Below, piece by piece: positions 6,782 through 15,372 of a stretch of DNA of 36,713 nucleotides (positions are counted from its first letter, which is position 1; each line of letters starts with the position of its first letter). The notes beneath the pieces are model-generated. The model did not search any database. It was given only the letters and a program-made list of their open reading frames with translations, and was not told the DNA's origin. The position numbers and the translations under genes were made by a program. The DNA is from JAMLGJ01 sp047972145 (GTDB lineage Bacteria; Actinomycetota; Acidimicrobiia; Acidimicrobiales; Microtrichaceae): assembly GCA_047972145.1 (NCBI GenBank), contig JBKEAI010000184.1:1-36713 (forward strand), read 5' to 3'.

Positions 6782-7920
6782 TCCAGATAGGACTCGAACC
6801 CGCTGCGACTGTCGGGGGGGTCGACACGGTTCCAGTCGAGGGGACCATCCTCGGACTCGATCGTCGGCATCCCCAACCGGGCCCTGATCGCCGCTGCGGC
6901 ACCTCCCATGGCGGCCGCGAACGTCGCTCCGAGCCCATCACGGCCCGACGCGACCAACGCTCCGGGGAGTCTGACGTGTCGAGCCACCGGACTACGCAAC
7001 CAGATCCCGTCGACAACCCGGTTGGCGCCCACCCACACCGGGTGCCCCAAGGCGGGCCTCCAATCAGATTCGCAGCCCTGGCCGAATTGGCTGAACAGCC
7101 TGTCTGCACGAGCGAGCACTCCTGTTGCGAGGCGGTGGACACCAACCTCGCTCAAGCGGATCCGGGCCTGCGCGGGATCGACCAACGAAGCGCACAGATA
7201 GGCATCGTGCAGCAGCCTCAGTGTGCGGGCCCCCGCCAGTCCTGCATGGCTACAGGTGTGTGCCAGCGCATCCACAGCATCGAGAACCGGCACTTCGACG
7301 CCGGAGAGGTCCACGACGACGGACCTCGCCAACATCTGGTCGGTGTCGAATCGGACCCTCCTGCGCAGCGAGGTCAACGCGACGACGTTCCAGTGCAGGT
7401 CGACCACCACGGCTCCGTCGTCAAAGGGGATCTCCGCCACCCCCAGGTCCACGAACCCACGCCAGTTGCGGTTTCGGGGCCCGAACCCGCAAGCCTGTAC
7501 CAACGCCGCCGCCTTCGCGAGGTCCGCTCGCGATACGAGCAGGTCGAGGTCTGCGTAGGACCTCGTGATCGACGACTTCTCCCACAGTCGCGCAAGGGCC
7601 GGTCCCTTCACCACTGCCCAGGGCGTGCCGGAGCCTGCAAACGCCTCGGCGAGAGTGCCCAGTGCCCGTGTGGTCTGCAGGTGTACCAACCTTCCATGTT
7701 CGACCGTACGCGCGACAACCTCTGGAACGACCTGTCCACTGGATTCGATGGCGATCGACAGCGACCCCGCAACCTCGTGTGCGAGTGCGGCGTCAACCAC
7801 CCTTTCGGTGCACAGAACCTCCGGCGCCCGCAGCGACGAAGCGCAATCCTGTGGATCCCTCACGACGTGCGCTAGGAGTTCCAGGAGCCGGGAGGTGTCC
7901 ATCACCGAAGCGTGCCACAT
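6757..7920 (-). CDS. Nucleotidyltransferase family protein (NTP_transf_5-like)
   Basis: About 387 residues. The central part has the family pattern: PWAVVKGPALARLW, then SYADLDLLVSRADL, where the Asp pair D-x-D would bind metal, then GAVVVDLHWNVV with the conserved Asp-Leu-His-Trp. This family recurs beside HPr-kinase-like and PqqD-like genes in exopolysaccharide, lasso peptide and HPr-rel-A clusters, where it is thought to transfer a nucleotide or phosphate-containing group; the acceptor here is unknown. Start: ATG at 7920 (GGTGGGG just upstream) or ATG at 7902; the frame is open to 8016, but the extra part overlaps the divergent PqqD gene and is Ser/Arg rich. It converges on the kinase with a 25-nt overlap. 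Confidence 0.8.
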   Translation of the reverse strand: MWHASVMDTSRLLELLAHVVRDPQDCASSLRAPEVLCTERVVDAALAHEVAGSLSIAIESSGQVVPEVVARTVEHGRLVHLQTTRALGTLAEAFAGSGTPWAVVKGPALARLWEKSSITRSYADLDLLVSRADLAKAAALVQACGFGPRNRNWRGFVDLGVAEIPFDDGAVVVDLHWNVVALTSLRRRVRFDTDQMLARSVVVDLSGVEVPVLDAVDALAHTCSHAGLAGARTLRLLHDAYLCASLVDPAQARIRLSEVGVHRLATGVLARADRLFSQFGQGCESDWRPALGHPVWVGANRVVDGIWLRSPVARHVRLPGALVASGRDGLGATFAAAMGGAAAAIRARLGMPTIESEDGPLDWNRVDPPDSRSGFESYLDYVATGSD

Positions 7921-7960
7921 CGCGCCCCACCCCACCGGGTGAATCGGCAGGGATGCTCGA

Positions 7961-7966
7961 TAGAGT
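7961..7966 (+). promoter_or_regulatory. Leaderless-type -10 element TAGAGT
   Basis: TAGAGT 7 nt before the ATG at 7974 of the PqqD-like gene, which lacks a Shine-Dalgarno. Confidence 0.45.
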
Positions 7967-7973
7967 TGTCGAA

Positions 7974-8255
7974 ATGAACGCGACGGAGACCTTCCGGATA
8001 TCCGACGGGGTGACATGGGACCGCTCGGACGGTCAGGTCGTCATCCTCAACCCTGACGGCACCGAGATGCTCACCCTGAACGAGGTCGGCAGCGTGATCT
8101 GGCCCGAGCTCGCCCAGCCGGTGGGCCTACAGCAGATCGTCGACACCCTCGCGGCGCAGTTCGCCGATGTGGACCCGGCAACCCTGCGAGCGGACCTGGA
8201 GGTGTTCCTCGGGGACCTGGGTCGCGAAGGACTCATCTCCAGCGCTGAAGTCTGA
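7974..8255 (+). CDS. PqqD-like peptide-binding (RRE) protein
   Basis: 93 residues with the PqqD fold pattern: an N-terminal strand pair (GVTWDRSDGQVVILNPDG), TEMLTLNEVGSVIWPEL (the family L-N-x-x-G-x-x-I/L-W motif), then an acidic helical part with LQQIVDTLAAQFADVD and LRADLEVFLGDLGREGLI. PqqD-like proteins bind leader peptides of ribosomally made products and present them to modifying enzymes. Length is normal for a stand-alone PqqD. It heads a plus-strand run with the ABC ATPase (37 nt later) and permease. The peptides at 4763-4858 and 5066-5164, with Y-x-x-P-x-I leaders, are the obvious candidate ligands; that pairing is inferred. An alternative ATG at 7953 would add seven residues. Confidence 0.85.
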   Translation: MNATETFRISDGVTWDRSDGQVVILNPDGTEMLTLNEVGSVIWPELAQPVGLQQIVDTLAAQFADVDPATLRADLEVFLGDLGREGLISSAEV

Positions 8256-8292
8256 CGGTCCACAACTCAGCCGATTAGCTACGGGGCGAGGG

Positions 8293-9090
8293 ATGCTTGA
8301 GATCGAGGATGTGTCGAGGACATACCGTCCACCCCGCGGTCTGCTCAGGGCACTCCTGCGCTCGGCATCGACCCGTGACGTGCGGGCGTTGAGTGGAGTT
8401 TCCATCGACGCGCCAGCGGGTCGCATACACGGCCTTGTCGGCCCGAACGGTGCCGGCAAGACAACGCTCATCCGCATCATCAGCGGCCTGCTCACCGCGG
8501 ATGAGGGGCAGGTCCGGGTGGCCGGCGTGGACCCTACTGGCAACAGACGCCGGATCGGCTCTGTCCTTGGCCTGGTCCTCGCGGATGACCGGTCGTTGTA
8601 CTGGCGGCTGACCGGCCGGCAGAACCTCGAGTTCCACGGCGTCCTCCACGGCCTCGACCGGGCCACGGCTGCCAAGCGTGCGGGCGAGTTGCTCGAGCAG
8701 TTCGACCTCGCGGGGTCCGACCGCCTCGTGTTCGGCTACTCCACAGGCATGAGAGCCCGCCTCGGGATCGCCCGGGCACTGGTGCACGACCCGGCGGTCG
8801 TGCTCCTGGACGAGCCCACCCGGAGCCTCGACCCTGTTTCGGCGCTCGAGGTCTGCGATCGACTGTCCGAACTCGCGAACGATGGGCACACGGTGGTCCT
8901 GTCCTCACACCGCCTCGACGAGCTCGAGCGGATCGCACACGACGTCTCGGTGATCATCTCGGGTCGGGTCGAATACAGCGGACCCACCTCAGATCTGCGA
9001 ACGACAGGGTCATCGGTCGCAGAGAGCCTCGAGATGATGCTGGTGGAGGACCGCAGCCGGGCCCTGCGGGAGCTCGGGGTGGACCAATGA
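8293..9090 (+). CDS. ABC transporter ATP-binding protein
   Basis: 265 residues, a single nucleotide-binding domain. Walker A is GPNGAGKTT (about 50-58), the signature is YSTGMRARLGIARAL (a degenerate form common in ABC-2 exporters), Walker B VVLLDEPTRSLDP, followed by the switch His in LSSHRLDE. Start ATG 8293 is preceded by a purine-rich ggggcgaggg. It overlaps the permease gene by 4 nt (ATGA), so the two are translationally coupled and form one exporter. Context suggests export of the product of the neighbouring peptide system. Confidence 0.95.
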   Translation: MLEIEDVSRTYRPPRGLLRALLRSASTRDVRALSGVSIDAPAGRIHGLVGPNGAGKTTLIRIISGLLTADEGQVRVAGVDPTGNRRRIGSVLGLVLADDRSLYWRLTGRQNLEFHGVLHGLDRATAAKRAGELLEQFDLAGSDRLVFGYSTGMRARLGIARALVHDPAVVLLDEPTRSLDPVSALEVCDRLSELANDGHTVVLSSHRLDELERIAHDVSVIISGRVEYSGPTSDLRTTGSSVAESLEMMLVEDRSRALRELGVDQ

Positions 9091-9884
9091 GCGTGGTGCT
9101 CGCGGTCCTGCGCCGCGACTGGGCAATCGAACGCACCTACCAGCTTCGCCTCGTGCTGCGACTCTTCGACATCCTGACCTTCGTGGCGATGATCTACTTC
9201 ATGTCGCTGCTCATCGACGATCCGGACTCGCTCGCGCGCTACGACGGCAACTACTTCGACTTCGCCCTCGTCGGGTTGGCTGTGACCAGCTTCGCGGGAG
9301 TGGGCCTGTTGTCCTTCGGCGAGTCCCTGGGACGGGAGCAGTCGACGGGAACGATCGACCTGTTGCTCGCCTCTCCGGCATCGATCCCCCAACTGATGTC
9401 GGGGATGTTCGCTCTGCCGCTCGTGATGGCCTTCGTTCAGTTCGTCGCGCTGCTCGGGATCGGCGTAGGCCTGTTCGGCAGCGGCCTTCCCATCGGGGGC
9501 GTGCTGATGTCGCTGCCGATCCTCGCGCTCACCACCGCGAGCTTCGCAGCGGTGGGAATCGTCATCGGTGGGATCATGCTGATCGTGAAGCGGGGTGACC
9601 CGATCTCGGGCCCCTTCTACCAGCTGAGCATGATCCTCTCGGGTGTGATCATCCCGATCGACGTCCTACCCATGGCACTGCGTGTGGTCAGTTGGTGCCT
9701 TCCGGCGACCTGGGGAATCCGAGCGACACGCGAGGTGCTTCTCGCTGATGCAGGCCTCCTCGACGTGTTGCCGGATGTCGCCGTGTTGGCAGCGTTCGTC
9801 GTCGTGCTGCTACCTGCCGCCGTGTTCGTATACCGGGCATGCCTGCGAATAGCTGTGCGCGAGGGAGTACTGGGGAGCTACTGA
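9087..9884 (+). CDS. ABC-2 type transporter permease
   Basis: 265 residues with about six hydrophobic helices. Recognisable features are an N-terminal cytoplasmic segment starting SVVLAVLRRDWAIERTYQLRL, and the ABC-2 region SFGESLGREQSTGTIDLLLASP near residues 72-93, followed by three more helices, with SGVIIPIDVLPMALRVVSWCLPATW typical of ABC-2 permeases. Coupled by a 4-nt overlap to the ATPase gene. Expected to form the membrane part of a homodimeric exporter. Confidence 0.92.
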   Translation: MSVVLAVLRRDWAIERTYQLRLVLRLFDILTFVAMIYFMSLLIDDPDSLARYDGNYFDFALVGLAVTSFAGVGLLSFGESLGREQSTGTIDLLLASPASIPQLMSGMFALPLVMAFVQFVALLGIGVGLFGSGLPIGGVLMSLPILALTTASFAAVGIVIGGIMLIVKRGDPISGPFYQLSMILSGVIIPIDVLPMALRVVSWCLPATWGIRATREVLLADAGLLDVLPDVAVLAAFVVVLLPAAVFVYRACLRIAVREGVLGSY

Positions 9885-10028
9885 TACCCGATCGAGCACC
9901 CCGCCACCGAGGTTCGCGGTGTGGCCCACCGTGCCGAACATGAACGTGGGATCGCGCTCAGTGCGAAGTTCCGTTCAAGTTCGGAACCGAAGGGGTGGTC
10001 GTGGTCAGGGTGTGCGACACTTGCTCGG

Positions 10029-10416
<388 letters not shown>

Positions 10417-10434
10417 CACCGCCCGGGGCTGGGC

Positions 10435-10926
10435 CTACCAGCCTGGGCCCTGGTAGCGGACGGGCTGTGCCCGGGTTCGCCGCATCCTCGACCGAAAGGC
10501 CAGATCGTCGGACAGGATCGTGAACTTCACCCCGACGAGGAACATCACGGCCCCAGCGAGTGCCAACGGGACGGTCTCGTTGCCGGTCTTGGCGAGCTCC
10601 CCCTGCGGTTGTGCCTGCTGCGAGGTGGCGGCAGGGGGCACCGCGGAACCTTCTGGTACTGGTGCGGTCGACGCTGGTGCTGTCAGCGCTGGTGCCTCCG
10701 GGGCAGGTGATCCAGTGGCTTCCCTCCAGCGGGGCTGATCGTCACCGTCGCTGCTGCACTGCATCGCAACCCCGTTGGAGGTCTGCGCGGTCGCACCTTC
10801 GGTGCTACAGAACTGACCCGGAAGGACTATCTCCTGCGCAGCTACCGGTGCTGCCAACAGGACCGTCGCAACCAACCCAACACCGACACCGAGGCCCACC
10901 AGGCCGCTAGTCCTCTTCATCGACAT
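10435..10926 (-). CDS. Secreted protein with LAKTG sortase sorting signal
   Basis: About 163 residues. A signal peptide (MKRTSG, then a hydrophobic run ending APVAAQ) is followed by a small domain with two Cys (QFCSTEG and VAMQCSSDGDDQPRWRE), a Pro/Ala/Ser/Thr linker and a C-terminal sorting signal: LAKTG (111-115), a hydrophobic helix and an Arg-rich tail. LAxTG is the signature used by class E sortases of high-GC actinobacteria. The tail after the helix, about 25 residues, is longer than usual. Starts at ATG 10935, 10926 or 10920 are possible; 10926 has GGGAG 9 nt upstream. No sortase gene is in the window. It converges on rnpB with an 18-nt gap. Confidence 0.8.
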   Translation of the reverse strand: MSMKRTSGLVGLGVGVGLVATVLLAAPVAAQEIVLPGQFCSTEGATAQTSNGVAMQCSSDGDDQPRWREATGSPAPEAPALTAPASTAPVPEGSAVPPAATSQQAQPQGELAKTGNETVPLALAGAVMFLVGVKFTILSDDLAFRSRMRRTRAQPVRYQGPGW

Positions 10927-11008
10927 CCCCCTCATCTCCCGGACCGGACTCCGATGATCCTGCCACGGGATCGGGCCGAGGCGAAATGGTACCGACTCAC
11001 CCTCCCGT

Positions 11009-11668
11009 TCATGGTGAGGCCAGGTGGGCGACGTCGTTGAAGCCGATCAGGGTCGCATCGAGATCGCCCTCCGGGGTGAGGGTGCAGGTGAGCCTGGTGA
11101 TCGACGCGTTCGACAGCCGCATGCGCCATGTGACCGACTCGTCCACGCGCAATGCGCAGATCACCGCAGCCTTGATCGGTGAGACGTGCGACGCGATGAC
11201 CAACCGCGAACCATCGCTACGAGCCACCCAATCGATGAGCCCAGCCCGCACACGCTCGGTCACCTCCACCAGCGATTCGCCGCCAGGGAACGCATGGTTC
11301 GGGTCCGTCCTCCAGTGCGCCCAGGTGTTCGCAGGCACCTCCGACAGCGGTCGACCATCCCAGGTGCCGTAGTCCATCTCGACGAAACGATCCTCGATCA
11401 CGATCACCTCCGCGGGGAGCCCGCACTCCCCCGCGATGATCTGCGCGGTGCGCACACAACGCCTCAGCGGCGAGGACACAATCACCGGCGTCGGCGCCTC
11501 ACCTGGTGCGCCAAGCTCGGTGGCCAGAGCCTGGCCCAGTGCTGTGGCCTGCTGCTCACCGGTGTCATCGAGCGCGACGTCCTCACGACCCGACAGGCGC
11601 GCCATGGCGTTGTGGGTGGTCCGGCCATGGCGGACCAGCAGTACGTCGACCGGTGGAGATCCGCTCAT
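11009..11668 (-). CDS. Histidine phosphatase family protein
   Basis: 219 residues, phosphoglycerate-mutase-like fold. The catalytic motif is VLLVRHGRTTHN (RHG at 13-15), with SSPLRRCVRTA, DYGTWDGRPLSEV, FPGGESLVEVTERV and the second His in LVIASHVSPIKA. It dephosphorylates a small molecule that cannot be named from sequence. The start overlaps the preceding membrane-protein gene by 4 nt (ATGA). In mycobacteria a related domain (fused to RNase HI) sits beside a zinc-ribbon protein like that at 12212, so the neighbourhood is conserved. Confidence 0.92.
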   Translation of the reverse strand: MSGSPPVDVLLVRHGRTTHNAMARLSGREDVALDDTGEQQATALGQALATELGAPGEAPTPVIVSSPLRRCVRTAQIIAGECGLPAEVIVIEDRFVEMDYGTWDGRPLSEVPANTWAHWRTDPNHAFPGGESLVEVTERVRAGLIDWVARSDGSRLVIASHVSPIKAAVICALRVDESVTWRMRLSNASITRLTCTLTPEGDLDATLIGFNDVAHLASP

Positions 11669-12162
11669 GATCCGGTCCCTTCGGGGCCGACGAATGCCCG
11701 GTCGAGTTGGCCCGTGCGAACGAACTTCGCCCGTCGGTCAGGCTCCGAGAGCCCGAAGCGCCGGTAGGCCCACACGGCCAAGCCGATTCCCAGCACCTCG
11801 AGCACCAGGGACCACCAGCCCCGCGACAACTCCACCGCACGGTCCGCGGCGAAGTCGGTGCCCAGGAACGGCCACCAGAACGTCTCGGGGGCGGTGAACC
11901 CCGCGTCGAGCACCAGGTGCAGGTACATGCCTATCGGTAGGCCCAACCACTGACGTCTGACCAACCGGCGGTTTCGTGTGAACAACATCACCAGTGCCAG
12001 CACAACGGTCGGGGCGACCAGCGCATGCGCCGGGCCCACGCCGAAGGGAACCTCCACCACGGGAAGCACAGCGCCGAGCGCGACCAGGCGGTAGTCGAGC
12101 GCCGGGCTGCGGAACACCACGAAGGTGATCACGACCGCCCCTGAGGCGAACCAGATCAGCAC
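11665..12162 (-). CDS. Membrane protein, DUF457/YdjM-like
   Basis: 165 residues with about four hydrophobic segments. The sequence GPAHALVAPTVVLAL and the later GMYLHLVLDAGFTAPETFWWPFLG fit the pattern of DUF457/YdjM-type membrane metal-dependent hydrolase-like proteins, where His and Asp residues of the H-x-x-x-D and W-P-F motifs are conserved. GTG start at 12162 without a clear ribosome site, 49 nt after the zinc-ribbon gene; coupled to the phosphatase by a 4-nt overlap. No activity can be assigned. Confidence 0.65.
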   Translation of the reverse strand: MLIWFASGAVVITFVVFRSPALDYRLVALGAVLPVVEVPFGVGPAHALVAPTVVLALVMLFTRNRRLVRRQWLGLPIGMYLHLVLDAGFTAPETFWWPFLGTDFAADRAVELSRGWWSLVLEVLGIGLAVWAYRRFGLSEPDRRAKFVRTGQLDRAFVGPEGTGS

Positions 12163-12211
12163 CGGACCAGGCCGCCCGTCGGTGCGCTGAAGGCGCGATG
12201 GTTGCGACAGA

Positions 12212-12925
12212 TCACCGAACGAGGATGCGACCGCACTCGGGGCAGTTCACCATCGCGTCGTCGGGGGCGTGGCGTACCTCTTCGAGTTGGGCGGAAGGTA
12301 TCTCGAGGTGGCAGCCCTCGCAGCGCGCACCGTTGAGTCGGGCGGCTCCGGTGCCACCTAGGGAACGCCTCAGCATCACGTACTGTTCCACCACGTCGGG
12401 ATCAAGCGGTTCGAGCGCTGCTGCCCTACCCGCCTCGACCTGTGCGATCTCGTCGTCGATCCCGGCCTCGGCAACCCCGAGGCGCGCCTCGACCTCGGTG
12501 ACCGTCGCCGTCGCGGACTCCATGGTCGCCGAGTTCGCCTCGAGCTCTGATTCGAGGGGTTCCGCCGTCTCGAGGAGCTCCAAGGCGGTGTCCTCGAGGG
12601 TCCCCTGACGTTCGCGCAGCGACACTAGATCTGCCTGGTACGCCTCGAGCTCCTTGGCTGCGGTGATCGTCCCTCCGTAGAGCATGCGCTCCACCTCGGC
12701 GGCTTTGTCCTCGACGCTCGCCGCCTCGTCCTCGGCAGCCTTTTCGGCATGGCGGACCTCGGAGAGCTTCGCGAACACAGCCTCGCGTTCGGACTCCAAG
12801 CCCGAGACGGCTGCTTGGGCGGAGAGGAGCTCATCGCGCTCGGGGAGGGCCTCGCGACGGTGGCGAAGCTGGTCCAACGCGGTGTCGATCTCCTGGAGAG
12901 TGAGCAGTGCCTCTAGTGATCCCAC
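12212..12925 (-). CDS. Coiled-coil C4 zinc-ribbon protein
   Basis: 237 residues: a long Glu/Ala-rich coiled coil (about 1-185), then a zinc ribbon with CEGCHLEIPS and NCPECGRILVR, two C-x-x-C knuckles. This matches the zf-RING_7 family (Rv2229c-like in mycobacteria, next to the RNase HI/phosphatase gene Rv2228c), thought to bind nucleic acid or act as an adaptor. GTG start at 12925 is preceded by TAGCCT at 7 nt, a leaderless arrangement. It probably heads an operon with the membrane protein and histidine phosphatase. Confidence 0.92.
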   Translation of the reverse strand: MGSLEALLTLQEIDTALDQLRHRREALPERDELLSAQAAVSGLESEREAVFAKLSEVRHAEKAAEDEAASVEDKAAEVERMLYGGTITAAKELEAYQADLVSLRERQGTLEDTALELLETAEPLESELEANSATMESATATVTEVEARLGVAEAGIDDEIAQVEAGRAAALEPLDPDVVEQYVMLRRSLGGTGAARLNGARCEGCHLEIPSAQLEEVRHAPDDAMVNCPECGRILVR

Positions 12926-12932
12926 CGACGGG

Positions 12933-12938
12933 AGGCTA
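12933..12938 (-). promoter_or_regulatory. Leaderless-type -10 element TAGCCT
   Basis: TAGCCT on the minus strand 7 nt before the GTG at 12925. Confidence 0.55.
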
Positions 12939-12985
12939 CCTGCTACCCGAGTTGGTGGTGAGCCCGTGCAGGGGGGCGTCGGGCA

Positions 12986-15265
12986 TCACCCCTCACCACT
13001 GGAGTCGCCCGAGGAGTCCCCGTCGGACGTGTCGCCGGACCCACCCGATGAAGTTCCGTCCGAGGAGTCTGCACCACCTGCCGATGAGCCATCGGAGGTA
13101 TCGGACGAACCACCTGCCGAGCTACTACCCGAGCCACTGCTGGAACTGGAGCCCGAACTGCTGGAGGACCCACTGCGCGAACTACTGCTGGAACCGCTTC
13201 GGGAACTATTCCTCGAACTGCTGCTCGACGAGCTCGAACTGGTGTCCGAACCACCCCAGCCGTCGGGGAGCTTCCTACCACCGCTCACGCTGGGTGCGTC
13301 AGGAAGGTCCACGACCGGTGCACCCTCGAGGTAGCTGGCCATGAACTCCTGCCAGACGAGACCCGCTGTGCGGCCGCCTTGGGGGTTGGACCGCAGCGCG
13401 GTGCGCTGATCGAGGGGATCACCGATCCACACTGCGGTGGACATGTGCGGGGTGAACCCCACGAACCACACACCGGTGTTGGCTGCACCACCGACCTCGA
13501 CGGTGCCTGTCTTGCCGGCAGCCTCCTGGCCGTTGGGGAGCCGACAGCGCGTGCACGTGCCGCCGGTGATCACACCCTCCATCGCAGAGATCGCCTGACG
13601 CGCCGAATCGGTGCGGATCACCTGTTCGTTGGGCGGTTCGAACTCGAAGATCACGTTGCCGTCGCGGTCGGTGACCTTCTCGACGAAGTGGACCGGGTTC
13701 TTCTTGCCGTCGTTCTCGATCGTCGCGAACGCACCGGCCATGTCGAGCGGGGTCACGAGGGCGTCGCAACCGATCGTGAAGCACGGCGGACGGACGTGGT
13801 TCGGGTCGAGCGGCCCGGGATCGAGCCCCAACTTGATTCCGGTGTCACGCACGGCGTCGTAACCCACAGCGGATTGGATGCGCATGAACGCACAGTTGTT
13901 GGAAGCCTTCAGGTGGTTCGAAAGGGCCTGTTGACCCTTGGTGGGGCAGTCCCTCGGATAGCTACGGCCCGCGGGCACGCCCCAGAGCTTCTTCATCTCC
14001 GCCGGTGCAGGATCACCCGCGACGGTGTCCTTGATCGTGTAACCCTGCTCCAGCGCGGCGACCAGCGTGATCGGCTTGAAGGCCGACCCGGAACTGAACC
14101 CGCCGTCACCGGAGCGGGGGCCTTTCACCGGATCGCCGATCTCGATCGGCAATCCGTCGCGCTCGACCTCTCCGACGATTGCCCTCACCGCACCGCTGGC
14201 GGGCTCCACCGCCGCTATCGCGACCGCCGTGCGCGGGTCGCTGCTGGCGATCGGGTTGTTGGCCGCCGCGGCTTCAGCGATGCCCTGCGCACGGGCATCG
14301 ATCGTGCTCGTGATCACGAGCCCCCCGTTGAAGATCAGGTAGCGGCGCTGCTCGAGGGTCGGCGCCAACCATTCGGCATCGAGGAGCTCGTCGCGGATCT
14401 TGCGCTCTATGTAGCTCAGCGAGGAGCTGTCGAGTGCCACCGAGCGGCCATAGACCTGGGTGGGCAGAGGCAGGGCATCGATGAACTCCACCCCCTCCTC
14501 CTCGATCAGCCCTTCGGCCTCCATCCGGCCGAGAACCACCTCGCGGCGTTCCTTGGAGAGCTCGGGGTTGGTGATCGGGTCGTAGTTGGCGGGGTTTCGG
14601 ATGATCGACGCGAGCAGTGCGGCCTCGGCGTAGTTGATGTCCTTGGCGGACTTGTCGAAGTAGGTACGTGCGGCGGCCTCCACGCCGTAGGCACCCTGAC
14701 CCAGGTAGATCTGGTTCAGGTACTGCTGCAGGATGATGTCCTTGCACTGCTTCTTGGTGGCCTCCTCCCCGCAGAACTGGTCCTCGAGTTGAACCGCGAG
14801 GGAGGCCTCTTTGATCTTGCGCTGGATCGTCTGTTCGTTGCCGACCAGGTTCAACTTGACGAGCTGCTGGGTGATGGTCGATCCACCCTGTTGGACATCA
14901 CCGGAATCGGAGTTGGCCTTGATCGCCCGCAGCACGCTGCGGGCGGACACGCCGTCGTGTTCGTAGAAGTCGGCATCCTCTACGGCGAGCACGGTGTCGA
15001 TCAGCTCCTGGGACATCTCGCTGAGAGGCACCACGACCCGGTTCTCGGTGCCCCGCAGGGATCCCACGGGGTTGCCCTCGGCATCGACGATGGTCGAGCC
15101 CTCGGGGAGCTTGGGAAGCGTGATCGACTCGCGTGGGGAGAACGACACTGCCTCGCTCATCCCGGTGAACTCGGGGATCACCTGGGTGGAGATGAGACCC
15201 ACCACGGCGACGCCCAGCACCGTTATCGCGACGAAGCGCAGGAACAGGTTGACAGGGCGGCGCAT
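12986..15265 (-). CDS. Bifunctional penicillin-binding protein (class A, PBP1a type) with Ser-rich tail
   Basis: Peptidoglycan synthase of the cell envelope, about 759 residues. One N-terminal membrane helix (about 7-28), a GT51 glycosyltransferase domain (EDADFYEHDG, GGSTITQQLVKLNL, LNQIYLGQGAYGVEAAARTYF) and a transpeptidase domain with SAFK (about 393), SNN and KTGTVEVG (about 583). The last 85 residues or so are nearly all Ser, Gly, Asp and Thr with some Arg. ATG at 15265 with GGGGG just upstream is chosen; a TTG at 15298 would add 11 residues. The extracellular Ser-rich tail is an unusually long low-complexity region and could be a glycosylation substrate or spacer; that is inference. 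Confidence 0.95.
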   Translation of the reverse strand: MRRPVNLFLRFVAITVLGVAVVGLISTQVIPEFTGMSEAVSFSPRESITLPKLPEGSTIVDAEGNPVGSLRGTENRVVVPLSEMSQELIDTVLAVEDADFYEHDGVSARSVLRAIKANSDSGDVQQGGSTITQQLVKLNLVGNEQTIQRKIKEASLAVQLEDQFCGEEATKKQCKDIILQQYLNQIYLGQGAYGVEAAARTYFDKSAKDINYAEAALLASIIRNPANYDPITNPELSKERREVVLGRMEAEGLIEEEGVEFIDALPLPTQVYGRSVALDSSSLSYIERKIRDELLDAEWLAPTLEQRRYLIFNGGLVITSTIDARAQGIAEAAAANNPIASSDPRTAVAIAAVEPASGAVRAIVGEVERDGLPIEIGDPVKGPRSGDGGFSSGSAFKPITLVAALEQGYTIKDTVAGDPAPAEMKKLWGVPAGRSYPRDCPTKGQQALSNHLKASNNCAFMRIQSAVGYDAVRDTGIKLGLDPGPLDPNHVRPPCFTIGCDALVTPLDMAGAFATIENDGKKNPVHFVEKVTDRDGNVIFEFEPPNEQVIRTDSARQAISAMEGVITGGTCTRCRLPNGQEAAGKTGTVEVGGAANTGVWFVGFTPHMSTAVWIGDPLDQRTALRSNPQGGRTAGLVWQEFMASYLEGAPVVDLPDAPSVSGGRKLPDGWGGSDTSSSSSSSSSRNSSRSGSSSSSRSGSSSSSGSSSSSGSGSSSAGGSSDTSDGSSAGGADSSDGTSSGGSGDTSDGDSSGDSSGEG

Positions 15266-15344
15266 CTTCCCCCAGTGGGCGAGTTGGACGCCCCTCAAGC
15301 TATAGGCCCGATGCGCGCTCCGGTATTCAGGGTTCCGTAATCAC

Positions 15345-15359
15345 AGCGCCTACGGCGCT
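15345..15359 (-). terminator. Hairpin after nrdB
   Basis: A 6-bp inverted repeat (agcgcc, tac, ggcgct) 13 nt after the nrdB stop; no clear U run, so only a possible terminator. Confidence 0.35.
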
Positions 15360-15372
15360 ACACCTGCCGTGC

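Noticed and set aside
4763..9884. Ordinary lasso peptide cluster
   Set aside because: The asparagine-synthetase-like cyclase and the transglutaminase-like leader protease are missing from the window, and the tails lack the Asp/Glu at position 7-9 after a defined Gly/Ala-1; only the leader motif, PqqD, kinase and nucleotidyltransferase are shared.
9885..10028. Small gene upstream of rnpB
   Set aside because: Short frames here have no start context or homology-like pattern; the stretch most likely holds the rnpB promoter.
13379..15340. 653-residue plus-strand reading frame antisense to the PBP gene
   Set aside because: Shadow frame of a high-GC gene; the PBP on the other strand has all family motifs.
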